64,000 nt of DNA, taken from positions 62,001-126,000 of the forward strand of contig NZ_VDQT01000006.1 in assembly GCF_007667275.1 (NCBI RefSeq), in the 5' to 3' direction. The translations under genes and the position numbers were made by a program. Source of the stretch: Stenotrophomonas rhizophila (lineage in GTDB: Bacteria > Pseudomonadota > Gammaproteobacteria > Xanthomonadales > Xanthomonadaceae). Shown here piece after piece: positions 41,860-50,667 of this stretch. Under the pieces are notes generated by a model that was given only the letters and a program-made list of their open reading frames with translations, was not told the origin of the DNA and made no database searches. The stretch's first letter is position 1. Each line of letters opens with the position of its first letter.

Positions 41860-43182
41860 TCACGCCGACATGCCCCGGGAGACAGTATGGGTTTCCGCAA
41901 GTTGCAGGCTCTGCTGTTCTGCGTGCTGGCTGGCCACGGCCTGCAACGCACGACTGCTCTCTTCCAGTGGCGTGTTCATCGCAGGAACGGTATCGACAGC
42001 GACGCGCAGGTGGGCAGGGTCGTCAACGCGGCCCTGCACTGCGAACGAACGCTCCGCGTCGTTGCTCATCAGGACGGCATCAATGCGACTTCCGCCGGCG
42101 GCATGCATCCGGGTTGCCAAGCTGCCGGCCAGCTGGTCGCTGGCGTGGTCCGGGGTCCGGCCCACTCGGGCGTCCTGCGCGTGCACGCCGCGCTGGGCGT
42201 CTTTGAACAGCGAGTAGCCGGGGTGGCCCGGTTGATCCATGCGCGCGTCTTCGCGGTCAGGGTTGCCCTGGCCGGTATGGCGACGGGCTGGTTCGCCCGG
42301 CTCAAGCGGGCCCCGGAGTTTGTCGTAGGCATCGATCACGCCGCCGGGAACGCCGCGCGAGATGACGGTAGCGCCCGTGCGCAGGCCGTCGATATCGCTG
42401 CGGTACTCCTGGATCATCCGTGCGTTGGCGGCGGCCAGCTGCCGGGCACCGCCCATCAACAACACGGACTCGTCGCCGATGAACTGGCCCATCTTGTGGG
42501 AGTCCAGAGACGCGGCTGCGGCGGTGATGGGGTAATCCGGAATCAGGACGTTGAGCGCGCTGTTGCTGTAGTGCGCCTGGGACAACGTGTCGATCTCGTG
42601 CTGCCTGGCATACACCCGCACTTGGCCAAAATGTGGCGAGGCCGCGCTGACTGCGTCGGCGGCCATCACATGATTGATCACGCTGTGCCCGCCTTGCGGA
42701 ATGCGGCTCCCGGAGAGGCTGACCGCGCCATAGGCGTTGAAGGTTTCGCCCTTCAGTCCGTGATGGTGGGCGGTGATCTGCGCGAGTGACCCGCCCAGGG
42801 AATGGCCGGTGACCGTCACCGGGATATCGTGGCCAACGTTGTCGCTCAGGCGCTTGCCCTCATCCAAGGCACGCCCGGTCAAGGCGATCGCCTGCGCCGC
42901 TTGGGGATTGCTGCGAGCCACCACCATCGCTGCGTCGGTGAGCATGCCATCCTTGATGATCTCGGCCGTCCCGCGATGGGCGACGACGAGTTCCTTGGAG
43001 TCCACGCGTTGATATAGGGTGCCTTGATAGCCTGTTCGCGGATCGCTTACATGTTCACGGATCTTGTATTGATGCCCATTGAGATGGACTTTTTCTTCCT
43101 GGCCAGGGATCCGTCGGCCGACAACTCTATCTTTGTAGGCATCATCGGCCAGCGCTGCGTAGTCCCGGCTGGTCATTGTCAC
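41860..43182 (-). CDS. T4SS lipase effector 2 with XVIPCD signal (X-Tfe)
   Basis: 440 residues, same plan as effector 1: lipase nucleophile Ser 128 in TVTGHSLGGSLAQ, Asp in VMAADAVS, His in SLDSHKMGQ, then an XVIPCD (GHPGYSLFKDAQRGVH, FAVQGRVDDPAHLRVAV) and Gln-rich tail. From about residue 122 to 400 it is almost identical to effector 1; residues 1-120 are clearly diverged (for example SKELVVAHRGTAEIIKDG against TQEIIVSHRGTEELIKDG). The start overlaps its immunity gene by 4 bases. Confidence 0.88.
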   Translation of the reverse strand: MTMTSRDYAALADDAYKDRVVGRRIPGQEEKVHLNGHQYKIREHVSDPRTGYQGTLYQRVDSKELVVAHRGTAEIIKDGMLTDAAMVVARSNPQAAQAIALTGRALDEGKRLSDNVGHDIPVTVTGHSLGGSLAQITAHHHGLKGETFNAYGAVSLSGSRIPQGGHSVINHVMAADAVSAASPHFGQVRVYARQHEIDTLSQAHYSNSALNVLIPDYPITAAAASLDSHKMGQFIGDESVLLMGGARQLAAANARMIQEYRSDIDGLRTGATVISRGVPGGVIDAYDKLRGPLEPGEPARRHTGQGNPDREDARMDQPGHPGYSLFKDAQRGVHAQDARVGRTPDHASDQLAGSLATRMHAAGGSRIDAVLMSNDAERSFAVQGRVDDPAHLRVAVDTVPAMNTPLEESSRALQAVASQHAEQQSLQLAETHTVSRGMSA

Positions 43183-43859
43183 GGGGATTTCTCAACCGCC
43201 GTGATCGATATTGAGAAGAGTGCGTCCCGTAAGCCGGGTCTGTATTCCGTCGGGTCGTCTTCGCCGCTGGAGGCGTAATCATCAATGGCGGGGATATCCG
43301 CGCCATCGACGGGACCTGCACGCGGATAATCGCGAAGCGGGTAATACCGCGTATACGTCTTCCCGGCCACCAATTCCGGCGCATCCATGAACGTCAGGAA
43401 GCGCGTCTCCTCGTGCGCGCCGGTGGCCTTGAGCAGGGCGCTGGCCCCAGTGAATTCCCAGCGGCAGAGGCCGCGCCCGTAGTAGTCCTGGTCCTGCATC
43501 CGGTCCAGGTAGAGGGTGCCCTGGTACTCTTCGTCGGAGATCCGGGTCAGCTCAAGCGGCTCCTGGCTGGTGATGCGCGAGGGCGTGCCGGTGGCCGGTT
43601 CGATATGCCCGCACTGTTCTTCATTGACGACGTCGTACTGGGCACTGCCGCGGACGTGCTGGAAGGTGCCCGGGGCACCGTTGATGCGCAGGGTGACCTG
43701 ATACGCCTTGACCGGTGCGGGGTTGAGTGTGGCCAGCCCACGGCCGCCGGCGGCGACATCGGCTTCGGCGGTGGACAGGTCGCGGCTCATGGCAGGCTCC
43801 GAACGGTTGCAGGCCGTCATCAGTACGGCGGAAAGACAGAAGAGGGTCAGTCGATTCAA
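43179..43859 (-). CDS. Immunity lipoprotein 2 for the lipase effector (X-Tfi)
   Basis: 226 residues from the TTG at 43859, the position homologous to the start of copy 1. An ATG at 43880 is in frame, but copy 1 has no equivalent and GGAG sits correctly for the TTG. Lipobox LMTAC; residues 1-165 nearly identical to copy 1, the last 60 diverged (YYPLRDYPRAGPVDGADIP, TEYRPGLRDALFSISI). First gene of the second immunity-effector unit, and the first transcribed of the four-gene array. Confidence 0.82.
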   Translation of the reverse strand: MNRLTLFCLSAVLMTACNRSEPAMSRDLSTAEADVAAGGRGLATLNPAPVKAYQVTLRINGAPGTFQHVRGSAQYDVVNEEQCGHIEPATGTPSRITSQEPLELTRISDEEYQGTLYLDRMQDQDYYGRGLCRWEFTGASALLKATGAHEETRFLTFMDAPELVAGKTYTRYYPLRDYPRAGPVDGADIPAIDDYASSGEDDPTEYRPGLRDALFSISITAVEKSP

Positions 43860-43981
43860 TGCGGCACTCCAGCCAGGCATGGTCGCGCGAACGTCGCCTT
43901 GAGCACGGTGTTCGCAGCGACATCATCCTAGCAGTGGCATCGCTGCCACGGCGGGCCCGCTGTCACGGATCGGGCAGGGGG

Positions 43982-45772
43982 CTACGCGCCTTCCACATCG
44001 TCCGGTGGCCCGGCGCGGTGCGCCAGTACCAGTTGGGTCACCGCCTCCGCGCTCATCGGGCGCGCCAGGTAGTAGCCCTGCGCCTCGTCGCAGTTCCACA
44101 GGCGCAGCAGCGACAGCTCCGCCTCATGCTCGACGCCTTCGGCGACCGTGCGATAGCCCAGTTGGTGCGCCAGCCGGATGATCGCCTCCACTTTCAGGCG
44201 CGCGGTGCGCGAGCGCGCCAGCCCGGTGACCAGGCTCTGGTCGACCTTGATGTGGCTGATCGGTACTTCGCTCAGGTAGCCGAAGTTGCTGTAGCCGCTG
44301 CCGAAATCATCGATGGCCACGCGCACCCCGGCGGCTGCCATCGCACGCAGTTGCGGCAGGGCGGCCGGGTGGCTGTGCAGCCATTGGCCCTCGGTGATTT
44401 CCACTTCGATCTGCGTCGGTACCAGGCCGTGCATGCGCAGCCGCTCGGCCATGCCGGTCCACAGGTGCTCGTTGTCGAAGTCGCGCGGGGACAGGTTGAT
44501 CGAGAGCGCGAAGTCGGGCAGCGCCTGCTGCCAGCGCGCCGCCTGGGCGAAGGCGTGTTCGATCACCCATTGGCTCAGCGCGGGCATCAGCGCGGTGCAT
44601 TCCAGCACGGGAATGAACTCGCCCGGGGTGACCGGCCCCAGCATCGGGTGGGTCCAGCGCAGCAGCGCTTCGGCCGACACCGGCTCGCCGCTGTCCAGAT
44701 CGTAACGTGGCTGGTAGACCAGGCTGAACTGGTCCTGCGCCAGGCCACGGGCCGCGTCCGATGCCAGCCGGTAGCGGCGGCGCAGGTGCGCATCGCGGTC
44801 GGCCGAATACCAGCACAGGCACGCGTCGGTATGCAGCGCGTGGTTCAGGGCCACCATGCACTTGCGCAGCAGGTCGTTGGCTTCATCGGGGTCGGCATGG
44901 AAGTCGCACAGGCCGGCGTGGAACTGCGGTGACATCGGAATGCTGCCGACCATCAGGGGGCGCCGCATGCGCTCGCGCAGCCGGCCCATCAAGGTCTCGG
45001 CCTGGTCGCGCGCATGGTCGCGCAGTACGAACGCAAACCGGGTCGAGGCGACGTGGTAGATCTGCACGTCGTCGCGCACGACCTCCTGCACGCGCAATGC
45101 GGCCTGCCGCAGCAGCGATTCCACCGGCTTCAGGCCCAGCGCCTGGCCGGCGTCGTTGGCGCTCTGCAGGTCGAATACATCCAGCAGCACGCCGGTATAG
45201 CGGGCGGCGCCATCGCGGCGGCTCAGCACGCTGAGGTCGGCCTGGAACTGCTGGCGGTTGGGCAGGCCGCTGATCGGCTCGCGGCGCCCCACCGACATGG
45301 TCAGCTCCATCTGGTTCATCACGATCCGCGCCAGGGTCTGCAGCTGGCGCTGCTCGTCGCTGGACAGCAGCCTGGGCTCGCGGTCCATCAGGCACAACGT
45401 GCCCAGTGCGATGCCGTTGCGGGTCACCAGCGGCGCCCCCGCATAGAAGCGCATGCGCTCGGGGCCTGAAACAATCGGGTTGTCGCGGAAGCGCGGGTCG
45501 TTGCGCAGGTCGCTGATCTGCAGGATGCCGGCGGACTGCAGCGCGCAGGAGCAGATCGAATGGTGGCGGTCGGTACGTTCCAGCGCCAGCCCGACCCGCG
45601 AAATGAACTGCTGGGTGTCGGCATCCACGATCGAGATCAGCGCGATCGGCGTACCGAAGGTGAACGCTGCCAGCTCGGTGATCGGGTCCAGCGAACGGCC
45701 CAAGGCTGGATCCATCACATTGAGCGCTTCGATCAGCGCGACACGTTCAAGATCCTGGCTGCGGTCGAGCAT
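43982..45772 (-). CDS. GAF-GGDEF-EAL cyclic-di-GMP signalling protein
   Basis: 596 residues, no membrane segment. N-terminal GAF domain (about 20-165: FGTPIALISIVDADTQQF, HHSICSCALQS, MRFYAGAPLVTRNGIALG), a GGDEF-like domain with no GGDEF motif (STRFAFVLRDH at the expected place), and a C-terminal EAL domain. The EAL domain keeps the catalytic pattern: AEALLRW, SINLSPRDF, EVEITEG, IDDFGSGYSN, IKVDQSLV, AEGVEHE, AQGYYLARP. It is therefore probably an active phosphodiesterase with a sensory GAF and an inactive or regulatory GGDEF. Confidence 0.88.
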   Translation of the reverse strand: MLDRSQDLERVALIEALNVMDPALGRSLDPITELAAFTFGTPIALISIVDADTQQFISRVGLALERTDRHHSICSCALQSAGILQISDLRNDPRFRDNPIVSGPERMRFYAGAPLVTRNGIALGTLCLMDREPRLLSSDEQRQLQTLARIVMNQMELTMSVGRREPISGLPNRQQFQADLSVLSRRDGAARYTGVLLDVFDLQSANDAGQALGLKPVESLLRQAALRVQEVVRDDVQIYHVASTRFAFVLRDHARDQAETLMGRLRERMRRPLMVGSIPMSPQFHAGLCDFHADPDEANDLLRKCMVALNHALHTDACLCWYSADRDAHLRRRYRLASDAARGLAQDQFSLVYQPRYDLDSGEPVSAEALLRWTHPMLGPVTPGEFIPVLECTALMPALSQWVIEHAFAQAARWQQALPDFALSINLSPRDFDNEHLWTGMAERLRMHGLVPTQIEVEITEGQWLHSHPAALPQLRAMAAAGVRVAIDDFGSGYSNFGYLSEVPISHIKVDQSLVTGLARSRTARLKVEAIIRLAHQLGYRTVAEGVEHEAELSLLRLWNCDEAQGYYLARPMSAEAVTQLVLAHRAGPPDDVEGA

Positions 45773-45893
45773 CCGGTGCGTCCTGTCATACGGAATACAC
45801 AGGTACTATCCTGCCGCCGTTGCAGAGCCGGTGTGAAGTGTTCCGTTCAGGGATGAAGCGTTCACGCCCGTGCAGGCAGCGCGCCCATGCGCA

Positions 45894-46262
45894 TCAGCTT
45901 GCCGTTGTGGTGCCGCGCAGCAGGTCCACGAGCTGACGGAGACGGTACGGCTTCGGTATGAAGGTCACGTTGTCCGGCAGGTTGGGAAGCTGGGAGCGTG
46001 CGTACCCGGAAGACAGGATCATCCGGGCATGGGGCAGCAGTTCGGCCACGTGCTCGCTCAATTCCAGCCCGGTCATGTTGTTGGGCATGTTGATGTCACT
46101 GAACACGACATGGAAATCGCCGGTTTCATCAATCACCCTCAATGCATCCGGGCCGTCGTTGGCGGTGTGGACATCGATGCCGAAGTCGCGCAGGGCCGTG
46201 CCGATCATCTCGCGCAGCTCGGCCTGGTCTTCGACCATCAACACGCGGAGGGGATCAGACAT
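45894..46262 (-). CDS. Single-domain response regulator
   Basis: 122 residues from the ATG at 46262 (MSDPLRVLMVEDQAELREMI). A stand-alone receiver: acidic pair ED, phosphoacceptor Asp in VVFSDINMPNNMTG, switch residue Ser/Thr in MILSSGY, and Lys in FIPKPYRL. No output domain, so it signals by protein contact or is a phosphate sink. Its start overlaps the end of the upstream histidine kinase by 8 bases, which identifies that kinase as partner. Confidence 0.88.
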   Translation of the reverse strand: MSDPLRVLMVEDQAELREMIGTALRDFGIDVHTANDGPDALRVIDETGDFHVVFSDINMPNNMTGLELSEHVAELLPHARMILSSGYARSQLPNLPDNVTFIPKPYRLRQLVDLLRGTTTAS

Positions 46263-47412
46263 GTGTGGGTTCCTCAAGGGCAGGTAACAACAAACGAACC
46301 GTGGTGCCGCGTCCGGGGGCGGTCTGGACATCGACGAAGCCGTCGCACTGGGACACGAAGCCGAACACCTGGCTGAGGCCCAGTCCGCTGCCCTTGCCCA
46401 CTTCCTTGGTGGTGAAGAACGGCTCGCTGGCGCGCTCGGCTACGTCGGGTGGCATGCCACTGCCGGCGTCGGTGACGGTGATGGCCACATAACGGCGCTG
46501 GGTTGGCGTGGCCAGGTCCGGGGCGAGGCGTTCTTCGACCTGGGCGCTGAGCGTGATGGTCCCGCCCGATGGCATCGCCTCGCAGCTGTTCAGCAGCAGG
46601 TTCAGCACGGCGGTATGCAACTGTACGCCATCGGTGCTGATACGAGGTAGGTCGAAAGGCACTTCCGTACGCAGCAGAATGTTGGCGGGGCAGGCGCGCT
46701 GCAGCGAGTGCAGCTCGTCCTCGAGCAGGCGTGCAACCTGCAACGGCTCGCGGATCAGGGTCTGGTCGGCGGAGAAGGCCAGCAACTGGCGGGTCAGCAG
46801 CGAGCCACGGTCGGCGGCGGCCTGGGCCAGCTCGGCCAATTCACGGGTCCGCGCGTCGGCCGCCGGTCCCAGGGCAATCAGGTCCAGCGCGGTGCCGATG
46901 GTGGTCAGCAGGTTGTTGAACTCGTGCGCCAAGCCACGGGTGAGGCGACCCACGCCTTCGAACTGCTGGAGCTGCTCGCGTGCGCGCTGTGCGTCCTGCA
47001 GTAGGCGCTGGGCCTGGTAGCGCTCGGTGATGTCCTGAGTGACCTTGACGAAGCCGAGCAGGGCGCCGTCCTGACGAACGGCTTCGATCACCTCGCTGGC
47101 ACGGAACCGCTCGCCGCTGCGGCGCACGCGCCAGCCTTCGCCGACGAACCGGCCCTGGGCTTCGGCCTGGGCGAGGGTCTGCCGGGGCACGTCGCGGGCG
47201 CGGTCGTCGCTGCCGTAGAACAGGCCGACGTGCTGGCCCAGCGCTTCCTCGGCGGTGTAGCCCTTGACCCGCTCGCAGCCGCGGTTCCAGCTGCGGATGC
47301 AGCCCTGCGCGTCGAGCATGTAGATGGCATGGTCGGAGACGTGATCGATCAACAACTGCAACTGCAGGCGATCATCAGCATGTGGTGCGATGTCGGTGAT
47401 TGCCTGGACCAC
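46255..47412 (-). CDS. PAS-domain histidine kinase
   Basis: 385 residues, cytoplasmic. PAS domain (about 20-135: HAIYMLDAQGCIRSWNRGC, then VKVTQDITERYQAQ), HisKA with His in GLAHEFNNLLTTI, and an ATPase domain (NLLLNSCEAMPSGG as N box, DAGSGMPPDV as G1, GKGSGLGLSQVFGF as G2). It resembles FixL/NtrB-like soluble kinases. No heme or flavin residues can be assigned. Translationally coupled to the downstream response regulator and divergent from the hybrid kinase operon. Confidence 0.9.
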   Translation of the reverse strand: MVQAITDIAPHADDRLQLQLLIDHVSDHAIYMLDAQGCIRSWNRGCERVKGYTAEEALGQHVGLFYGSDDRARDVPRQTLAQAEAQGRFVGEGWRVRRSGERFRASEVIEAVRQDGALLGFVKVTQDITERYQAQRLLQDAQRAREQLQQFEGVGRLTRGLAHEFNNLLTTIGTALDLIALGPAADARTRELAELAQAAADRGSLLTRQLLAFSADQTLIREPLQVARLLEDELHSLQRACPANILLRTEVPFDLPRISTDGVQLHTAVLNLLLNSCEAMPSGGTITLSAQVEERLAPDLATPTQRRYVAITVTDAGSGMPPDVAERASEPFFTTKEVGKGSGLGLSQVFGFVSQCDGFVDVQTAPGRGTTVRLLLPALEEPTHV

Positions 47413-47571
47413 GGCGACGGCTCTACTCCCCCTGTAAGGGGCTGAACCCTAGGAGTGATGGTGTGAAGATAGTGTCAAGAACGTGGCTGGATACGTCGCC
47501 AACTGGCGGATAACGCACGCATTCACTGTTCGGTTACCATCGAACCCCTTTTTTGCGTTGGAACCGTCTGG

Positions 47572-50500
47572 ATGAATGCTGCGCCGACTGCTCGCGACCG
47601 CTGGATCTGGCTGGCGTCCGCCGGCCTGATGGGCCTGACCATCGGCCTGGAACTGGTGGTGCCGCTGGGGTATGCGGTGTGGCTGACCTATTTCATGGCG
47701 GTGGCGATCACCCTGTTCCAGCGTCGGCTGGAAGCGCCGGTGCTGGTCGCGCTGGGCTCCTGCGTGCTGCTGGCGGTGGGCTACAACCTTGCACCGGCCA
47801 GCACCAATTCGGCGTTCTCCTTTGTCAATCGCAGCATTGGCGGCGTTTCGTTCGTGCTGATGGCGCTGACCGTGGTCAAGGCGATCCAGGCCCGCCGCAC
47901 TGCCGCCGACGCGCTGTGGCTGCAGGAAGGCGAGAACGATGTGACCGTCAGCCTGCGTGGCGATCCGGAGCCGCGCACGCTGGCCGATGCGGCCATGCGC
48001 TCGTTGTGCGCGCGCCTGAATGCGGACGTTGGCGCGCTGTACCGCCTGCACGGCGAGCGCCTGGTGCTGGTGGGCGGGGCGGCACTGCCGACCGGGCTCC
48101 CCGAATCGCTGCCGGTGAAGGCGGGGCAGTGGGGCGAGGTGCTGCGGGAGGGCCAGCCGCGCCGGTTGGAGGAAGACGAAAGTTCGCTGGAGATCGAGAC
48201 CGCGCTGGGCCGCGCCCGCGTGCACCAGCGGCTGCTGGGACCGATCACCGCCGACGGCGTGGTCGTGGGCATGGTCGAACTGGGGCGTGCCGGGGTCTCC
48301 CCGGCACGTTCGCTGGAGCTGGACCTGCTGCGCGTGTGCGCCGAACCGGTCGGCATGGCGCTGCGCACGGCGCTGCTGCGTGCGCAGCTGGTGGAGCTGC
48401 TGGAAGAAACCCAGCGCCAGAGCGAAGAACTGCAGACCCAGCAGGAAGAGCTGCGGGTGGCCAACGAGGAACTGGAAGAGCAGAGCCGCAGCCTGCTGCA
48501 TTCGCAGGCCAACCTGGAACAGCAGCAGGCCGAGCTGGAACAGACCAACGTCCAGCTGGAAGAGCGCACCCACGAGCTGGAAGCGCGCCAGCAGGCGCTG
48601 CTGGTGGCGCAGGGCCAGCTGGTGCAGAACAGCCGCGAGCTCGAAGCGAGCTCGCGCTACAAATCCGAATTCCTGGCCAACATGTCGCATGAGCTGCGCA
48701 CGCCGCTCAACAGCGCGCTGATCCTGGCCAAGCTGCTAGCCGACAACAAGGACGGCACGCTCACCGCCGAACAGGTCAAGTACGCGCAGGCCATCCACTC
48801 GTCCAACAATGACCTGCTGGCGCTGATCAACGACATCCTGGACCTGTCGCGGATCGAGGCCGGCCACGTCGAGCTGGCCGAAGAGAACCTGGCGGTGTCC
48901 AGCGTGCTGCAGCGGTTGAAGGAGACCTTCGAACCGCTGGCGGCGCAGAAGGGACTGGCGCTGGACATCCGCGCCGAGCCCGATGCGCCCACCCAGCTGG
49001 TGGCCGACGGGCAGCGCCTGCAGCAGATCCTGAAGAACCTGCTGGCCAATGCGGTCAAGTTCACCGAGCACGGCAGTGTCTCGCTGGTGGTGCGCGGCAG
49101 CGGCAATGGACGCATCCAGTTCGCGGTGAGCGATACCGGCATCGGCATTGCCCAGGCCCAGACCGAGGTGATCTTCGAGGCCTTCCGCCAGGCCGACGGC
49201 AGCACGCGTCGCCGCTATGGCGGCACCGGGCTGGGACTGTCGATCTCGCGCGACCTGGCCTCGCGGATGGGCGGCGATATCGCCGTGACCAGCGAACCCG
49301 GCCGTGGCAGCTGCTTCACCCTGGAGCTGCCGCTGGCGGCCAGCGCCAGCGCCGCGCCACTGGCCAGCGCGCCGGACGTGCGCCCGGCAACGATCACAAA
49401 GCCGTCGGCCCCGGCGCCGCTGTTCGGCTCGTCCCACGACGCACCGGCCGCGCAGGCGCCGCGCGTTGCCGACGACCGCGGTCGCCGCAGCCGGGCAGGG
49501 CGGATGATCCTGGTGGTCGAGGACGACGTCACCTTCGCCGAGGCACTGGTGGGCATGGCGCATGAGCTGGACTTCGACTGCGTGGTCGCGCAGAGCGCGG
49601 AGGAAGCGCTGGCGCTCGCGTCGGAGCTGCGGCCGAACGGCATCCTGCTCGACATCGGCCTGCCCGATGTGTCCGGGCTCAGCGTGCTGGAACGTCTGAA
49701 GCGCGACCCGGCCACGCGGCACATTCCGGTGCACGTGGTGTCCGGCCTGGAACGTTCGCAGGTGGCGCTGGAGCTGGGCGCGATCGGCTACGTGATCAAG
49801 CCGGCCACGCGCGAGCGCCTGGTCGAGGCGATCCAGCAGCTGGAAGCCACCAGCGAGCGTGACGTGCGCCGCCTGCTGATCGTCGAGGACGACAGCGCGC
49901 TGCGCTCCAACCTGCAGCTGCTGCTGGGGCGCGACCAGCTGGAGATCACCGCGGTCGGCACCCTGGCCGAGGCGATCGCCGAGCTGGCCAATTCCACTTT
50001 CGACTGCATGGTGACCGACCTGGCGCTGCCCGACGGCACCGGCTACGACCTGCTCGAACACATGGCCGGCAACGAAGCGCTGGGCTTCCCGCCGGTGATC
50101 GTCTACACCGGGCGTGCGTTGACCCGCGACGAAGAGCAGCGCCTGCGCCGCTATTCCAAGAGCATCATCATCAAGGGCGCGCGCTCGCCCGAGCGCCTGC
50201 TGGATGAGGTCACCCTGTTCCTGCACAGCGTGGAAGCGTCGCTGCCGAGCGACCAGCAGCGCCTGCTGCGCGAAGCACGCCGCCGCGATGCGGTGCTGGA
50301 CGGGCGCACCGTGCTGCTGGCCGAGGACGACGTGCGCAACATCTTTGCCCTGTCCAGCGTGCTCGAACCGCTGGGGGTGAAGCTGGAGATTGCCCGTAAC
50401 GGCCGCGAGGCGCTGGATCGGCTGGGCCCGGACATCGACCTGGTGCTGATGGACATCATGATGCCGGAGATGGACGGGCTGACCGCGATGCGCGAGATCC

Positions 50501-50667
50501 GCAGCGACAACCGCTGGCGTGACCTGCCGATCATCGCGCTGACCGCCAAGGCCATGCCCGACGACCGCGAGCACTGCCTGCAGGCCGGTGCCAACGACTA
50601 CATCGCCAAGCCGATCGACGTGGACAAGCTGGTCTCGCTGTGCCGCGTGTGGTGCTCGCGCCGATGA
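47572..50667 (+). CDS. Hybrid histidine kinase with three receiver domains
   Basis: 1031 residues. Membrane helices in the first 110 residues (WIWLASAGLMGLTIGLELVV and following), a GAF-like domain (about 130-270), a long coiled coil (Glu/Gln/Leu-rich, about 275-360), HisKA with phosphoacceptor His 373 (NMSHELRTPLN), ATPase domain (NLLANAVKFTEHG, SDTGIGIA, GGTGLGLSIS), and three receivers from about residues 645, 766 and 912, each with its Asp (LLDIGLPDVSG, VTDLALPDGTG, LMDIMMPEMDG). First gene of a tight four-gene operon; its stop overlaps the cheR-like start (ATGA). Confidence 0.92.
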   Translation: MNAAPTARDRWIWLASAGLMGLTIGLELVVPLGYAVWLTYFMAVAITLFQRRLEAPVLVALGSCVLLAVGYNLAPASTNSAFSFVNRSIGGVSFVLMALTVVKAIQARRTAADALWLQEGENDVTVSLRGDPEPRTLADAAMRSLCARLNADVGALYRLHGERLVLVGGAALPTGLPESLPVKAGQWGEVLREGQPRRLEEDESSLEIETALGRARVHQRLLGPITADGVVVGMVELGRAGVSPARSLELDLLRVCAEPVGMALRTALLRAQLVELLEETQRQSEELQTQQEELRVANEELEEQSRSLLHSQANLEQQQAELEQTNVQLEERTHELEARQQALLVAQGQLVQNSRELEASSRYKSEFLANMSHELRTPLNSALILAKLLADNKDGTLTAEQVKYAQAIHSSNNDLLALINDILDLSRIEAGHVELAEENLAVSSVLQRLKETFEPLAAQKGLALDIRAEPDAPTQLVADGQRLQQILKNLLANAVKFTEHGSVSLVVRGSGNGRIQFAVSDTGIGIAQAQTEVIFEAFRQADGSTRRRYGGTGLGLSISRDLASRMGGDIAVTSEPGRGSCFTLELPLAASASAAPLASAPDVRPATITKPSAPAPLFGSSHDAPAAQAPRVADDRGRRSRAGRMILVVEDDVTFAEALVGMAHELDFDCVVAQSAEEALALASELRPNGILLDIGLPDVSGLSVLERLKRDPATRHIPVHVVSGLERSQVALELGAIGYVIKPATRERLVEAIQQLEATSERDVRRLLIVEDDSALRSNLQLLLGRDQLEITAVGTLAEAIAELANSTFDCMVTDLALPDGTGYDLLEHMAGNEALGFPPVIVYTGRALTRDEEQRLRRYSKSIIIKGARSPERLLDEVTLFLHSVEASLPSDQQRLLREARRRDAVLDGRTVLLAEDDVRNIFALSSVLEPLGVKLEIARNGREALDRLGPDIDLVLMDIMMPEMDGLTAMREIRSDNRWRDLPIIALTAKAMPDDREHCLQAGANDYIAKPIDVDKLVSLCRVWCSRR

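Larger units (their letters stand above)
39729..43880 (-). repeat. Tandem duplication of an immunity-effector module
   Basis: Two units of about 2.1 kb (39729-41755 and 41860-43880) in the same orientation. High DNA identity covers the effector catalytic and signal regions and the immunity N-terminus. It is broken by one diverged block per unit: about 40690-41230 and 42815-43357. The extreme effector C-termini (last about 45 residues) also differ. Confidence 0.88.

Noticed and set aside
43859..43880. ATG at 43880 as the start of immunity protein 2
   Set aside because: The homologous position in copy 1 has no start codon, while the TTG and its GGAG are conserved in both copies.
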